From an uncultured Oscillospiraceae bacterium (lineage in GTDB: Bacteria > Bacillota > Clostridia > Oscillospirales > Ruminococcaceae), in assembly GCA_934481445.1 (NCBI GenBank), contig CAKSPC010000026.1:1-37361 (forward strand): a DNA stretch of 37,361 nt, written 5' to 3'. Of the stretch, positions 7,480 to 15,585 are shown piece after piece; position 1 is the stretch's first letter; every line of letters starts with the position of its first letter. Under the pieces are notes generated by a model. It saw only the letters and a list, made by a program, of their open reading frames with translations, did not search any database and was not told the DNA's origin. The position numbers were made by a program, and so were the translations under genes.

Positions 7480-8283
7480 ATGAACTTTACCGTAAAAAAT
7501 CCGAATTTCGACATCCGGCAGACCTTCCTCTGCGGACAGTGCTTCCGCTGGAAGGAAACAGAAAACGGCGCCTTTGAGGGCGTCGCCATGGGCAGAAAGC
7601 TCACCCTTACGCAGAGCGGGGACGAAGTTACCCTGCACAACATTCCCGAAAGCGACATCCCCCTCTGGGAAAAATATTTCGACCTTGATACGGATTATTC
7701 CGACTACATATCCCGCTTCTCCGCGGACGGGACCCTTCGCAGAGCCTGCGCTTCCTCCGGCGGGATAAGGATACTGCGGCAGGAGCCGTTCGAAACGCTG
7801 ATAAGCTTCATCATCTCGCAGAACAACAACATCCCCCGTATCTCGGGGATAATCGGCAGGCTTTGCGAAAGCTTCGGTGAGGACATAGGCGGGGCGTACT
7901 CATTCCCCACCGCCGAAAGGCTCCGCGGGATAACCCCCGAGGATCTCGCACCGCTGCGCGCGGGGTTCCGCGCAAGATATATCTGCGACGCCGTTGAAAA
8001 GGTTAACAGCGGAGTTGTGAATTTCGGCGAGATAAACTCCCTCCCCCTCGACCCCGCCAGAGAAAAACTGAAGCAGATAGTCGGCGTCGGGGACAAGGTC
8101 GCGGACTGCGTTCTGCTGTTCGCTTCCCACAAGCTTGACGCTTTCCCGAAGGATGTGTGGGTAAAGCGCCTTATGGCGCAGTTCTACCCGAACGGCCTGC
8201 CCGAATGCACCAAGGGTGCAGAGGGTGTGGCGCAGCAGTATCTCTTTGACCATGTAAGAAACAACAGCGGCCTTACGGTTTAA
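7480..8283 (+). CDS. ogg: 8-oxoguanine DNA glycosylase, OGG1-like HhH-GPD family
   Basis: 267 residues. The N-terminal TBP-like OGG domain has the GQCFRW motif at about residues 19-24. The HhH-GPD domain follows, with the SQNNNI segment near 113-118, the hairpin GVGDKVADC with catalytic Lys206, and the acidic residue Asp225 (PKDVW). These correspond to Lys249 and Asp268 of human OGG1. A bifunctional glycosylase/AP lyase acting on 8-oxoG opposite C is expected. The ATG at 7480 is chosen because GGAG lies 6 nt before it; the in-frame TTG at 7468 sits on top of the ribosome binding sequence. It leads a plus-strand group with a tail-anchored zinc-ribbon gene 25 nt downstream. Confidence 0.92.
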   Translation: MNFTVKNPNFDIRQTFLCGQCFRWKETENGAFEGVAMGRKLTLTQSGDEVTLHNIPESDIPLWEKYFDLDTDYSDYISRFSADGTLRRACASSGGIRILRQEPFETLISFIISQNNNIPRISGIIGRLCESFGEDIGGAYSFPTAERLRGITPEDLAPLRAGFRARYICDAVEKVNSGVVNFGEINSLPLDPAREKLKQIVGVGDKVADCVLLFASHKLDAFPKDVWVKRLMAQFYPNGLPECTKGAEGVAQQYLFDHVRNNSGLTV

Positions 8284-8308
8284 CGCTTTTACAGAAAGGA
8301 TAATAAAT

Positions 8309-8854
8309 ATGTTTTGTTCACAGTGCGGCAAACAGTTAGAAAACAATGCGCTTTTCTGCACATTCTGCGGCAAGCGCACAAACAATCCCAACGTAGCTCC
8401 CGCGGCGGTTTCTCAGCCCGCAGGAACAGCGCCTGCGGCGGTTCAGGCGCCCATTCAGCCCGCGACAGAGCCCGTTTCGGCGGAAAACAACACAACCGTT
8501 TCAGAGAATAGTGCTCCCATTCCAGCACAGTCGGAAGTTCAGCCCGCCGCTGAATCCGTAACCGAACCCACCTCCGAACCCGCAGCGGAACCCCAGCCCG
8601 AACCCACAGCGGAATACTCCGTAAACAGCGCGGAAGCCGCGCCTGCCCCGCAGCCGACAGATTTCTTAAATAACGCGCCGATCAGCGCACCCGCACCTGC
8701 TCCCGTACAGACAACAGTGCCGCTCGCGCCTGTCCCCGAGGAAAAGGAGCCGAAGTATTATACCTTCGGGCATATCGCGCTGTGCCTTGCGGCGGTGGCT
8801 GTAATGGCGATAGTCGCGGGCGTGTTCGCGGGACTTTATTTCTCGATAGTATAA
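8309..8854 (+). CDS. Tail-anchored zinc-ribbon membrane protein
   Basis: 181 residues. One N-terminal zinc ribbon (Cys3, Cys6, Cys17, Cys20) is followed by a Pro/Ala/Glu/Val-rich linker of about 125 residues with PAxE-type semi-repeats. A hydrophobic segment at about 155-178 ends the protein almost at its last residue, so it is probably tail-anchored with the ribbon in the cytosol and no extracytoplasmic domain. GAAAGGA lies about 10 nt upstream. It is 25 nt after the glycosylase gene and probably co-transcribed. Its first 20 residues closely match the 914-aa protein at 9756, as if the same cytosolic module were carried on different anchors. Function unknown. Confidence 0.8.
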   Translation: MFCSQCGKQLENNALFCTFCGKRTNNPNVAPAAVSQPAGTAPAAVQAPIQPATEPVSAENNTTVSENSAPIPAQSEVQPAAESVTEPTSEPAAEPQPEPTAEYSVNSAEAAPAPQPTDFLNNAPISAPAPAPVQTTVPLAPVPEEKEPKYYTFGHIALCLAAVAVMAIVAGVFAGLYFSIV

Positions 8855-8924
8855 GTGTTACACTGACATAAAAGTTCGAGAGTTGACCCCGCATTTTTTC
8901 AACATTTCAACAAGGAAAACTATC

Positions 8925-9542
8925 ATGAATTTCGATCAGCTTCACAGCCAAAAAATATACGACCCCAACGCCGGCGGCCTGCCCGAGGCGCAGCTTGCCT
9001 GCCTTGAACTCCTGTATGATTTCAACGCCACCCGCCCCTCCGACGGCGAAAAGCGCACCGCGCTCCTCAAGCAGATGCTCGCCGAGGTGGGCGAGGGCTG
9101 CTACATCGAACCGCCGTTCCACGCAAACTGGGGCGGAAAGCACGTCCATTTCGGAAACAAGGTCTACGCAAACTTCGGGCTGACCTGCGTTGACGACACT
9201 CATATCTACGTCGGTGATATGACAATGTTCGGTCCTAACGTCACCGTTGCCACGGCAAACCACCCCATTCTCCCCGAACTGCGCGAAAACGCATATCAGT
9301 ACAACCTCCCCGTGCACATCGGAAGAAACTGCTGGATAGGCGCGGGAACAGTCATCGTGCCCGGCGTTTCCATCGGGGACAACACAGTCATCGGCGCGGG
9401 AAGCGTTGTCACAAAGGATATCCCCGCCAACGTCGTTGCGGTGGGAAATCCCTGCCGCGTCATGCGCGAAATAAGCGAGCGCGACCGCGATTTTTATCAC
9501 AAGGATATGCGCATCGACCCCAAAGAAATAAAGAAGCTGTAA
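8925..9542 (+). CDS. Maltose/galactoside O-acetyltransferase-like enzyme (LbH hexapeptide family)
   Basis: 205 residues. The N-terminal helical maltose-acetyltransferase domain (about 1-55) is followed by left-handed beta-helix hexapeptide repeats from about residue 75 to 180. The catalytic His113 lies in an ATANHPI context equivalent to the active His of LacA/Maa. The GNPCRVMR loop near the C-terminus is typical of the family. It transfers acetyl from acetyl-CoA to a sugar hydroxyl; the acceptor cannot be read from the sequence. The ATG at 8925 is chosen (AAGGAAAA upstream) rather than the in-frame TTG at 8883. It is 70 nt downstream of the tail-anchored zinc-ribbon gene. I see no obvious terminator in 9543-9660. 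Confidence 0.9.
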   Translation: MNFDQLHSQKIYDPNAGGLPEAQLACLELLYDFNATRPSDGEKRTALLKQMLAEVGEGCYIEPPFHANWGGKHVHFGNKVYANFGLTCVDDTHIYVGDMTMFGPNVTVATANHPILPELRENAYQYNLPVHIGRNCWIGAGTVIVPGVSIGDNTVIGAGSVVTKDIPANVVAVGNPCRVMREISERDRDFYHKDMRIDPKEIKKL

Positions 9543-9638
9543 ACATTTTTCATATTCTCCGCAATTGTCCGAAACGCAAAAACGATTACATAATTTTCAG
9601 CAGAAATAATGCACAAAAACAAACAACTCCATTATTGC

Positions 9639-9650
9639 AATTGTACAATT
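9639..9650. promoter_or_regulatory. 12-bp perfect palindrome upstream of a consensus promoter
   Basis: AATTGTACAATT is fully self-complementary and ends 13 bp before the -35 box at 9664. The position and symmetry fit a dimeric regulator site, but the AT-rich setting (9543-9660) makes chance possible. Confidence 0.4.
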
Positions 9651-9663
9651 TTAACGATTTCAA

Positions 9664-9692
9664 TTGACACCGCACAATAACTATTGTATAAT
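9664..9692 (+). promoter_or_regulatory. Full-consensus sigma-A promoter
   Basis: TTGACA (9664-9669), exactly 17 bp, TATAAT (9687-9692): a perfect match to the vegetative consensus. It drives the triple-zinc-ribbon gene with a leader of about 55 nt. Confidence 0.85.
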
Positions 9693-9755
9693 TAAACTTG
9701 GATACATCTATATTGTTATATAGAAATCAAATCCGTCTGAGAGGATATGAATATA

Positions 9756-12500
9756 ATGTTTTGCGAAAATTGCGGTAAACAGCTTATAAGAGGATACCAG
9801 TTCTGCATGGAATGCGGCACCCCCGTCCCCCCGGAACCCGAGGAGACTCCCGAAGAAGCCAATGCTGAAAACACCGAGGATCACGCCGAAACCACCGAGC
9901 GCAAGCTCCCCAGCGTTGAACCGATAAACAATGCCGACGGCGCCCTCGTATACTGCCCGAACTGCGGAATGCATATGCAGACCTCTAACGTGTTCTGCGA
10001 AAAATGCGGCATCCGCCTTGACAATTCCAACGGGCAGCAGACTCCTGCGCCCGTAAACCAGACCACAGGCGCCGTTCCGCTCTGGAACGCCCAGCCGCAG
10101 GGCTTCGGTGAAAACCTCAGCGATTACTCTGAAGACGAGCTCGACCGCATAAATAATTTTATGAGCGGAAACACTGCCCCCGATGATTTCGGCGGCTCCG
10201 CAGGCGGCATAGATGAAATAGAAGCCCTCACACAGCAGCTTGCAAGCTTTGGCGCTTCCGCAAGCGAAATGCCCGAGATAGGCTCCGTTCATCAGCAGGC
10301 AGAAACACCCATTATCCACCACCAGCAGGAACCAGCCGAGGGCGAAAGCCGCAAGGTGGAGGATTTCTCCCTGCTTGAGGACAGCATGAATTCCTATGCG
10401 GAGAACAATGCCGTTTCCGAAAGCGGTCTGCCCATAATCGAGGGCGGCTCCATGGACGAGGACCCCTCGCAGGATGTTTCGCTTGATCCTTACGCATTCG
10501 TAAATAATGTCCTTGATGGCACGCCGGCTTATACTCCCGTTGACCCTGTCGAGGAAAAGACATCTGTATTCACAGAACCCGTTGCAGACGTTCCTACATA
10601 CGAAGAGCCTGCCGCAGAAGCTCCTGCATACGAAGAACCCGCCGCAGAAGCTCCCGCATATGAAGAGCCCGCCGCAGAAGCTCCTGCATACGAAGAGCCC
10701 GCCGCAGAAGCTCCTGCATACGAAGAGCCCGCCGCAGAAGCTCCTGCATATGAAGAGCCCGCCGCGGAAACTCCCGCATACGAAGAGCCCGCCGCAGAAG
10801 CTCCTGCATATGAAGAACCTGCCGCGGAAGCTCCCGCATGTGAAGAACCTGCCGCGGAAGCGCCCGCATACGAAGAGCCCGCCGTGGAAGAACCCAAGGA
10901 AGATTTCTTTGAGAACGAAGTTCCTTTTATGGAGGAAGTTGCTCCTGTTATAGAGGAAACCCCTGCATATTCCCCTGACGAAGAACCCGCTCCGGCCGAG
11001 GAAAAGGCACCCGAAGAGGAACCCGAGGCCCCCAAGGGAAATCTTGTATACTGCCGCAACTGCGGTCAGGATATGTACGACACGGAAACCGTCTGCAAGA
11101 ACTGTGGCGCACCGTACAAGGGAATGTATGTTCCCCCGCGCGACGCTCCCAGCAGAAAAGGCTCCGAGAAGCGTTCTTCAAAGAAGTGGATACCCATTAC
11201 CGCAGCGGCGGTCGTTGCTGTGGGCGTAGCCGCTGTGCTTATCGCCACGACAACTTCCAAGCCCTCCGATAACTCCAATATCGTCGGAAACAACACCCTG
11301 CCCATAACATCCTCCGCTCCCGAGCAGACGGATCCCGTCGAGGACGTAACAGAGCCCGTTGATACTGACGCGACCGAGAGCACGCCCATTGATACAGTGA
11401 CTTCCGACAACGACGCGGAGGTCATCTCCCCCGTCGACGTATCCAAACCGTCTTCCTCCGTTTCCACCGAGGAAGACGGCAGCAAACCCTCCACATCTGT
11501 CACAACGCCGGAACACACCACCCGCACCACAAAGAATACCAACACTACAAAGACTACCACTAAGCCTAATACCACCACAAGGCCCGCCGCTACCACAAAG
11601 GCAACGACAGCTACCTCCGGCAAGCCGGCTGCGGTGGTCACTTCCAGCAAGGTAAAGTCCCTCGAAAAGGACAGACAGGCGATAATGGACGCTGCGGCAG
11701 TCATAGCGGGCGAGGTTGGCAAGATAGATATGTTCGCGCAGAATGTTATCTACGCCATCGACAACAGCAGCGGCAGCGAGGACACCGCAAGAACGGCATA
11801 CTATAACCGCGATTTTGCGAAGAATATGATAAACATCATCAAGAACGGCAAGAGCTCCGTTGACAACGCTGTAAGCGCCGCCGACCCCACGAACAAGGAA
11901 ATGAAAGCGGCCTACGACTCCCTCAACGCGCTGAAAAAGAAGTACGACGCATATTATAACTATATTATCTCCCCGTCCGGCAAGGCGTCAAGCTTCGATA
12001 CCGACTGTGCAAATTATCTTTCCTCGTTTACATCCTATCTCAGCTCCAACCTGAAATACACAAAAATAATCACCGATGATTACAGCTCCGGCGACACCGC
12101 CGCCGCATACATCGCCGCCATGAGCGACGCAGTTACGGCTGCAAACAACGCGGTTTCGTCCCTTACAACGCTCCAGTCCAAGATAACCGATCTCGGCAGC
12201 AAGAAGTTCGAGGGCAGCGTTGTTTCGGAACTTTCCAAGAGCAGCGTTACCAAGACCTACGCAAACGCTGCTGCGTACACCATGCGCGTAAAGGCGTACA
12301 CAATCATGCTCAGCGGCGCGCCCGCGGATTATTCCTCCGCGCTCAGCTCGCTCAACTCCGCAAACAACAATCTGCAGGGACTTGTGGACAGCTACTCAAT
12401 GATACAGGAAAACAGCTTCTCCAACTATAAGAGCGAAAGCTCCGACGCTATTTCCAATGCAAAGAGCAATGTTTCTTCCGTGACAAAGGCTATTTCCTGA
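9756..12500 (+). CDS. Triple zinc-ribbon membrane protein with decapeptide repeat linker
   Basis: 914 residues. Zinc ribbons lie at Cys3/6/17/20, Cys67/70/81/84 and Cys433/436/447/450. Between the second and third ribbon is a long acidic linker containing ten copies of a YEEPAAEAPA-type decapeptide (about residues 279-378). A Lys/Arg-rich stretch and one hydrophobic segment at about 479-500 follow. Then come a Ser/Thr/Pro-rich linker (about 505-625) and a helical Ser/Ala/Tyr-rich domain to the end. Ribbons and repeats should be cytosolic, with the Thr-rich stalk and helical domain outside. The ATG at 9756 is preferred over 9747 because GAGAGG has usable spacing (11 nt versus 2 nt) and the resulting MFC start matches the paralogue at 8309. 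It has its own promoter and terminator. Function unknown; no enzymatic motif seen. Confidence 0.85.
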   Translation: MFCENCGKQLIRGYQFCMECGTPVPPEPEETPEEANAENTEDHAETTERKLPSVEPINNADGALVYCPNCGMHMQTSNVFCEKCGIRLDNSNGQQTPAPVNQTTGAVPLWNAQPQGFGENLSDYSEDELDRINNFMSGNTAPDDFGGSAGGIDEIEALTQQLASFGASASEMPEIGSVHQQAETPIIHHQQEPAEGESRKVEDFSLLEDSMNSYAENNAVSESGLPIIEGGSMDEDPSQDVSLDPYAFVNNVLDGTPAYTPVDPVEEKTSVFTEPVADVPTYEEPAAEAPAYEEPAAEAPAYEEPAAEAPAYEEPAAEAPAYEEPAAEAPAYEEPAAETPAYEEPAAEAPAYEEPAAEAPACEEPAAEAPAYEEPAVEEPKEDFFENEVPFMEEVAPVIEETPAYSPDEEPAPAEEKAPEEEPEAPKGNLVYCRNCGQDMYDTETVCKNCGAPYKGMYVPPRDAPSRKGSEKRSSKKWIPITAAAVVAVGVAAVLIATTTSKPSDNSNIVGNNTLPITSSAPEQTDPVEDVTEPVDTDATESTPIDTVTSDNDAEVISPVDVSKPSSSVSTEEDGSKPSTSVTTPEHTTRTTKNTNTTKTTTKPNTTTRPAATTKATTATSGKPAAVVTSSKVKSLEKDRQAIMDAAAVIAGEVGKIDMFAQNVIYAIDNSSGSEDTARTAYYNRDFAKNMINIIKNGKSSVDNAVSAADPTNKEMKAAYDSLNALKKKYDAYYNYIISPSGKASSFDTDCANYLSSFTSYLSSNLKYTKIITDDYSSGDTAAAYIAAMSDAVTAANNAVSSLTTLQSKITDLGSKKFEGSVVSELSKSSVTKTYANAAAYTMRVKAYTIMLSGAPADYSSALSSLNSANNNLQGLVDSYSMIQENSFSNYKSESSDAISNAKSNVSSVTKAIS
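10591..10890 (+). repeat. Ten in-frame 30-bp tandem repeats
   Basis: Ten consecutive 30-bp units encode YEEPAAEAPA-like decapeptides. Units differ mainly at silent third positions, with a few coding changes (for example Y to C in the ninth unit and A to V in the tenth). Flanking codons are diverged (PTYEE before, EEPKEDFF after). The unit length is a multiple of three, so gain or loss of units keeps the frame. Confidence 0.95.
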
Positions 12501-12520
12501 TAACAATGCAGTAATAATTA

Positions 12521-12548
12521 AAGGCACTTCGCATTGAAGTGCCTTTTT
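12521..12548. terminator. Bidirectional terminator between convergent genes
   Basis: A 10-bp stem (12521-12530 with 12536-12545) with a 5-nt loop runs into TTTTT at 12544-12548. It ends the 914-aa zinc-ribbon gene and, on the other strand, the long minus operon ending at 12550. Confidence 0.8.
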
Positions 12549-12549
12549 G

Positions 12550-13236
12550 TCATTTAAGAAGCCCGTTCCACCTGTCATATTCGGGGAAAAACCGCTTCAC
12601 AAACGCGTAAAATCTCGCCGAATGATCGTGGTGCCAGTAGTGCGCATATTCATGCCATAACACCGACAGCACCGTTTCCCGCGGATACGCCGCCAGTCTG
12701 AAATTTACCGAGATATGCCCCCGTGTGTACGAACAGCTTCCCCAGCGGCTGGACATATCCTTTATGAATATCCTCGTAGGCGGCGGAGCCAGCCCCGCGG
12801 CGGAAAGCTCCCGCCTGACCTCCGTGTCAAGTTCGCGGCAGAGTTCCGAAAACCGCGCCGCCTGCGCCTGCCGTATCAGCCGCCCGACATACTCCCTGTC
12901 GTCGCCGTGCCGCGTGAACACACGGCACTCGTCCTGCTCCAGCAGAGCCGTTTCCCGTGCGCCCTGTATTATCCGTATCGGGTATTCACGTCCCAGCCAG
13001 CGCACCGAGTTTTCTATCTCGTTCCTGTTGTCACGCTCCCGAAGCCGCTCCGCGGCATTCAGCAGGAAATCCGCCCGCTCCGCCAGCAGTTCTTCTATCC
13101 GACCGACAGGCACCGCGCGGCTCGCGCTGACATAAACTATCCCGTCCGCCTTAACGCGGAAATTGATGTTTTTCACGGATTTCCTCGTAAGCTCGTAGGT
13201 CAGCTCCCTGCCGCCGCCAAGTTCAAGCGTTTTCAT
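12550..13236 (-). CDS. YgjP-like (DUF45) zinc metallopeptidase
   Basis: 228 residues. The C-terminal zinc site HExxH is at His195-Glu196-x2-His199, with a probable third ligand at His205 (HHDHS context). The SSRWGSC motif typical of YgjP/DUF45 proteins lies upstream. These are soluble, gluzincin-like putative peptidases with unclear substrates. The start overlaps the folC stop by 14 nt, with GGGAGAACGGAA just upstream inside folC, so translation is probably coupled. It is the last gene of the long minus-strand operon. Confidence 0.88.
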   Translation of the reverse strand: MKTLELGGGRELTYELTRKSVKNINFRVKADGIVYVSASRAVPVGRIEELLAERADFLLNAAERLRERDNRNEIENSVRWLGREYPIRIIQGARETALLEQDECRVFTRHGDDREYVGRLIRQAQAARFSELCRELDTEVRRELSAAGLAPPPTRIFIKDMSSRWGSCSYTRGHISVNFRLAAYPRETVLSVLWHEYAHYWHHDHSARFYAFVKRFFPEYDRWNGLLK

Positions 13237-14554
13237 TTCCGTTCTCCCCGAGCAGCGCTTTCCGCGCCTCCGCCGCCATGTACAGCGACCCGCCGATAAA
13301 GAGCACGCCGCCCTGCGCGGTCATTTCCGCCGCAGAAACAACGCCCCCCGCGATGTCGTGCGCCGCACGGCACTGCTTTCCGAGCCGCTCTCCGACGGCG
13401 CAGAGCGTTTCCGCCCGCACTGCGTTCGGCGCGAATCCGTCCACGAAAAACACCCTCTCAAAGCACGGCAGAATTATCCTCAGCGCGGTTTCGTAATCCT
13501 TTGTGTCTATCATGCCGATGAGCGCGGTCTTTTTCCTAGCATCGGATGAAAGCACCTCCCGCGCGGCGTTCATCGCCTGCGGATTGTGCCCGCCGTCAAG
13601 AATGATATGCGGAAGCCCGTCTTTCGGCGGAAACTGCTCCAGCCGTGCGGGCATTGCCGCGTCCGAAATGCCCCTGCGTACATTTTCGTAGGTTACTTTA
13701 CTTGACGATTTGTTATCTTCAGAGAATATATTACCACCAGATATATTATTCAGCACTTCCAGCGCCGTCATGGCGTTCCCTATCTGATGCCTGCCGCAGA
13801 GGGAAACGTGAAATTCCCTGCCCCTGTAGCAGAAATCACTCCCCGCAAGCCCGCATTTTTCAATATTCAACAACGAAACATCGGGAACAATAAGCCGCGC
13901 ACCTACGCTTTCGCACCTTTCCCGCAGAACATCCATGGCGCTTTCAGATATTCCCGCCGCCGCCACGGCGGATCTGCCCTTGATCACGCCGCTCTTGCTT
14001 TTTGCGATCTCCGCTTCTGTTCTGCCGAGAATTGCAGTGTGGTCAAGCCCTATCGAAGTTATCACCGCCGCTTCGGGAGTGGGTATGATATTCGTGCAGT
14101 CCAGCGTGCCGCCTATGCCCGCTTCGATAACGCAGTACTCTGCGCCAACTTCCGCAAACCACAGAAAGCACACCGCCGTTAGTATCTCAAACTGGGAAAA
14201 CCCATTATCCATGCACTTTCCCGCCGCTTCCGCGACCCTTTCGGTCAGCCGCGCGAAGTCCTCCCGAGGGATAAACTCGCCGTCAAAGGTGATACGCTCG
14301 CGTATGTCTATTATATACGGAGAGGTAAATCTCCCGGTTTTATACCCGCAGTATTGGAGCGACCGTGCAATAAATTCCGCCGTAGAGCCTTTTCCGTTCG
14401 TCCCGACGATGTGTATGCATTTCAGCCCGTTCTGCGGATCACCCAGCGCATGGGCAAGCGCCGTGAACCTCGACAGATCCTTTACCGGCGCGCCCTGCTT
14501 TGAAAAAGATGACAGGTATGCAAGACTGTCCTCATAGTTTCTTATCAATGCCAT
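13223..14554 (-). CDS. folC: Folylpolyglutamate synthase / dihydrofolate synthase
   Basis: 443 residues. FolC adds glutamate to folates (and, in bifunctional forms, makes dihydrofolate from dihydropteroate). It has the Mur-ligase P-loop GTNGKGST at residues 51-58, an EAGIGGTLD segment with metal and substrate residues, the SIGLDHT motif with the conserved His, and GGHNPQA in the C-terminal domain. The ATG at 14554 overlaps the stop of the 57-aa upstream gene by 10 nt, with no good ribosome binding site of its own, so coupling is likely. An in-frame GTG at 14578 is a less convincing start because it lies well inside the upstream gene. The operon context with RsmI is housekeeping. Confidence 0.93.
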   Translation of the reverse strand: MALIRNYEDSLAYLSSFSKQGAPVKDLSRFTALAHALGDPQNGLKCIHIVGTNGKGSTAEFIARSLQYCGYKTGRFTSPYIIDIRERITFDGEFIPREDFARLTERVAEAAGKCMDNGFSQFEILTAVCFLWFAEVGAEYCVIEAGIGGTLDCTNIIPTPEAAVITSIGLDHTAILGRTEAEIAKSKSGVIKGRSAVAAAGISESAMDVLRERCESVGARLIVPDVSLLNIEKCGLAGSDFCYRGREFHVSLCGRHQIGNAMTALEVLNNISGGNIFSEDNKSSSKVTYENVRRGISDAAMPARLEQFPPKDGLPHIILDGGHNPQAMNAAREVLSSDARKKTALIGMIDTKDYETALRIILPCFERVFFVDGFAPNAVRAETLCAVGERLGKQCRAAHDIAGGVVSAAEMTAQGGVLFIGGSLYMAAEARKALLGENGNENA

Positions 14555-14718
14555 CCGCACTCGTCGTAGTCCTTCCACTTCTCGTTGTAGCGGAATTCGT
14601 CCGCAAGCTTTAGGCAGATGAACGCAACCGCCCCCGCAACAACTATCACCGCGCCGATTATCGGCAGCGCCGTCTTTGCAACAGGGCCGAGCTTCTTTTC
14701 AATTATCTTCTTTACCAT
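14545..14718 (-). CDS. 57-residue single-pass membrane peptide coupled to folC
   Basis: A short gene between rsmI and folC. The ATG at 14718 follows an excellent AGGAGG site with about 6 nt spacing, 15 nt after the rsmI stop. A Lys-rich N-terminus (residues 3-9) is followed by one hydrophobic segment at about 17-37 and a charged, aromatic C-terminal tail with Tyr, Trp, Asp and a Cys. Its TGA lies 10 nt inside folC, so its translation probably delivers ribosomes to the folC start. I do not recognise a family. The strong ribosome binding site, the membrane-helix pattern and the overlap all argue that it is real. Confidence 0.75.
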   Translation of the reverse strand: MVKKIIEKKLGPVAKTALPIIGAVIVVAGAVAFICLKLADEFRYNEKWKDYDECGWH

Positions 14719-14733
14719 GATATACCTCCTGTA

Positions 14734-15585
14734 TTACTCTTCGTTGTTTTTCTCATCTATCAACATTCTGTATAGATCTCTTTTTGATACTCCCGAGGCC
14801 TGCGCAGCCTGTCGGCACGCTTCGGTGAGCTTCTCGCCGCCTGCGACGAGCTGCCTTGCAAGCTCCGCCGCCTGCCCGATGGTCATGCCCTCGTCCGTGG
14901 CGCCCTTAGAGCCCTCCACAACGACGACATATTCCCCGCGGGGCTCGGCTTCGTCATAATAATGCGCCAGCTCCCCCAGCGTGCCGCGTATGACCTCTTC
15001 GTGAAGCTTCGTAAGCTCGCGGCAGAGGGCGCACTGCCTTTCCCCGCCGAGTTTGTCGTTAAGGTCGGAGAGCGTCTGCTTCAGCTTGTGCGGCGCTTCG
15101 TAGAATATCAGCGTGTGCGGCATTGAAGCAATCTGCACCAGCCGCTCCGCGCGCTCCTTTTTGTTTACGGGGAGAAATCCCTCGAATGCGAAGCGCTGCG
15201 TGTCTATCCCGCTGACAGCCACCGCCGCCACCGCCGCATTGCACCCCGGAATGACCTCCACGGGTATGCACATTTCGTAGCACTTCTGCACCAGATAAAC
15301 GCCCGGGTCGGATATGCAGGGCATACCCGCGTCGCTTACCAGCGCGACATTCTGCCCATCGGAAAGAAGCTCCAGTATCCTCGCGCTTTTCTCCGCCTCA
15401 TGCGGCTTGTAGTAGCTCAGCATGGGCTTTTTTATGCCGAAATGCGTCAGCAGCCGCAGGGATACGCGGGTGTCCTCCGCGGCGATGTAGTCGGCGCTTT
15501 CCAGCGTTTCTATGCCCCGCGGACTGAAATCCGACAGGTTTCCTATCGGCGTGCCGACTATCGAAAGCTTTCCATAATCACTCAT
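14734..15585 (-). CDS. rsmI: 16S rRNA (cytidine-1402-2'-O)-methyltransferase RsmI
   Basis: 283 residues of the tetrapyrrole-methylase fold. RsmI 2'-O-methylates C1402 in the ribosomal P site. Visible motifs are VGTPIGNLSD near the N-terminus, AAEDTR, the VSDAGMPCISDPG loop around 90-105, and the PGCNAAVAA segment, all typical for RsmI. It overlaps the upstream TrmN6-like gene by 8 nt and is followed 15 nt later by the 57-residue membrane peptide gene. Confidence 0.95.
   Translation of the reverse strand: MSDYGKLSIVGTPIGNLSDFSPRGIETLESADYIAAEDTRVSLRLLTHFGIKKPMLSYYKPHEAEKSARILELLSDGQNVALVSDAGMPCISDPGVYLVQKCYEMCIPVEVIPGCNAAVAAVAVSGIDTQRFAFEGFLPVNKKERAERLVQIASMPHTLIFYEAPHKLKQTLSDLNDKLGGERQCALCRELTKLHEEVIRGTLGELAHYYDEAEPRGEYVVVVEGSKGATDEGMTIGQAAELARQLVAGGEKLTEACRQAAQASGVSKRDLYRMLIDEKNNEE

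Noticed and set aside
8883..8888. TTGACC as a -35 box before the acetyltransferase gene
   Set aside because: No -10-like hexamer at 16-18 bp spacing.
8883..8924. Upstream TTG start for the acetyltransferase
   Set aside because: The extra 14 residues are not family-like, and the ATG at 8925 has a better upstream AAGGA site.
10591..10890. CRISPR array
   Set aside because: The 30-bp units are directly contiguous with no spacers and encode a peptide repeat.
10507..11059. Open frames in other phases over the 30-bp repeats
   Set aside because: A 30-bp repeat without stops keeps several frames open at once; only the frame joined to the zinc ribbons and the membrane segment has a start site and promoter.
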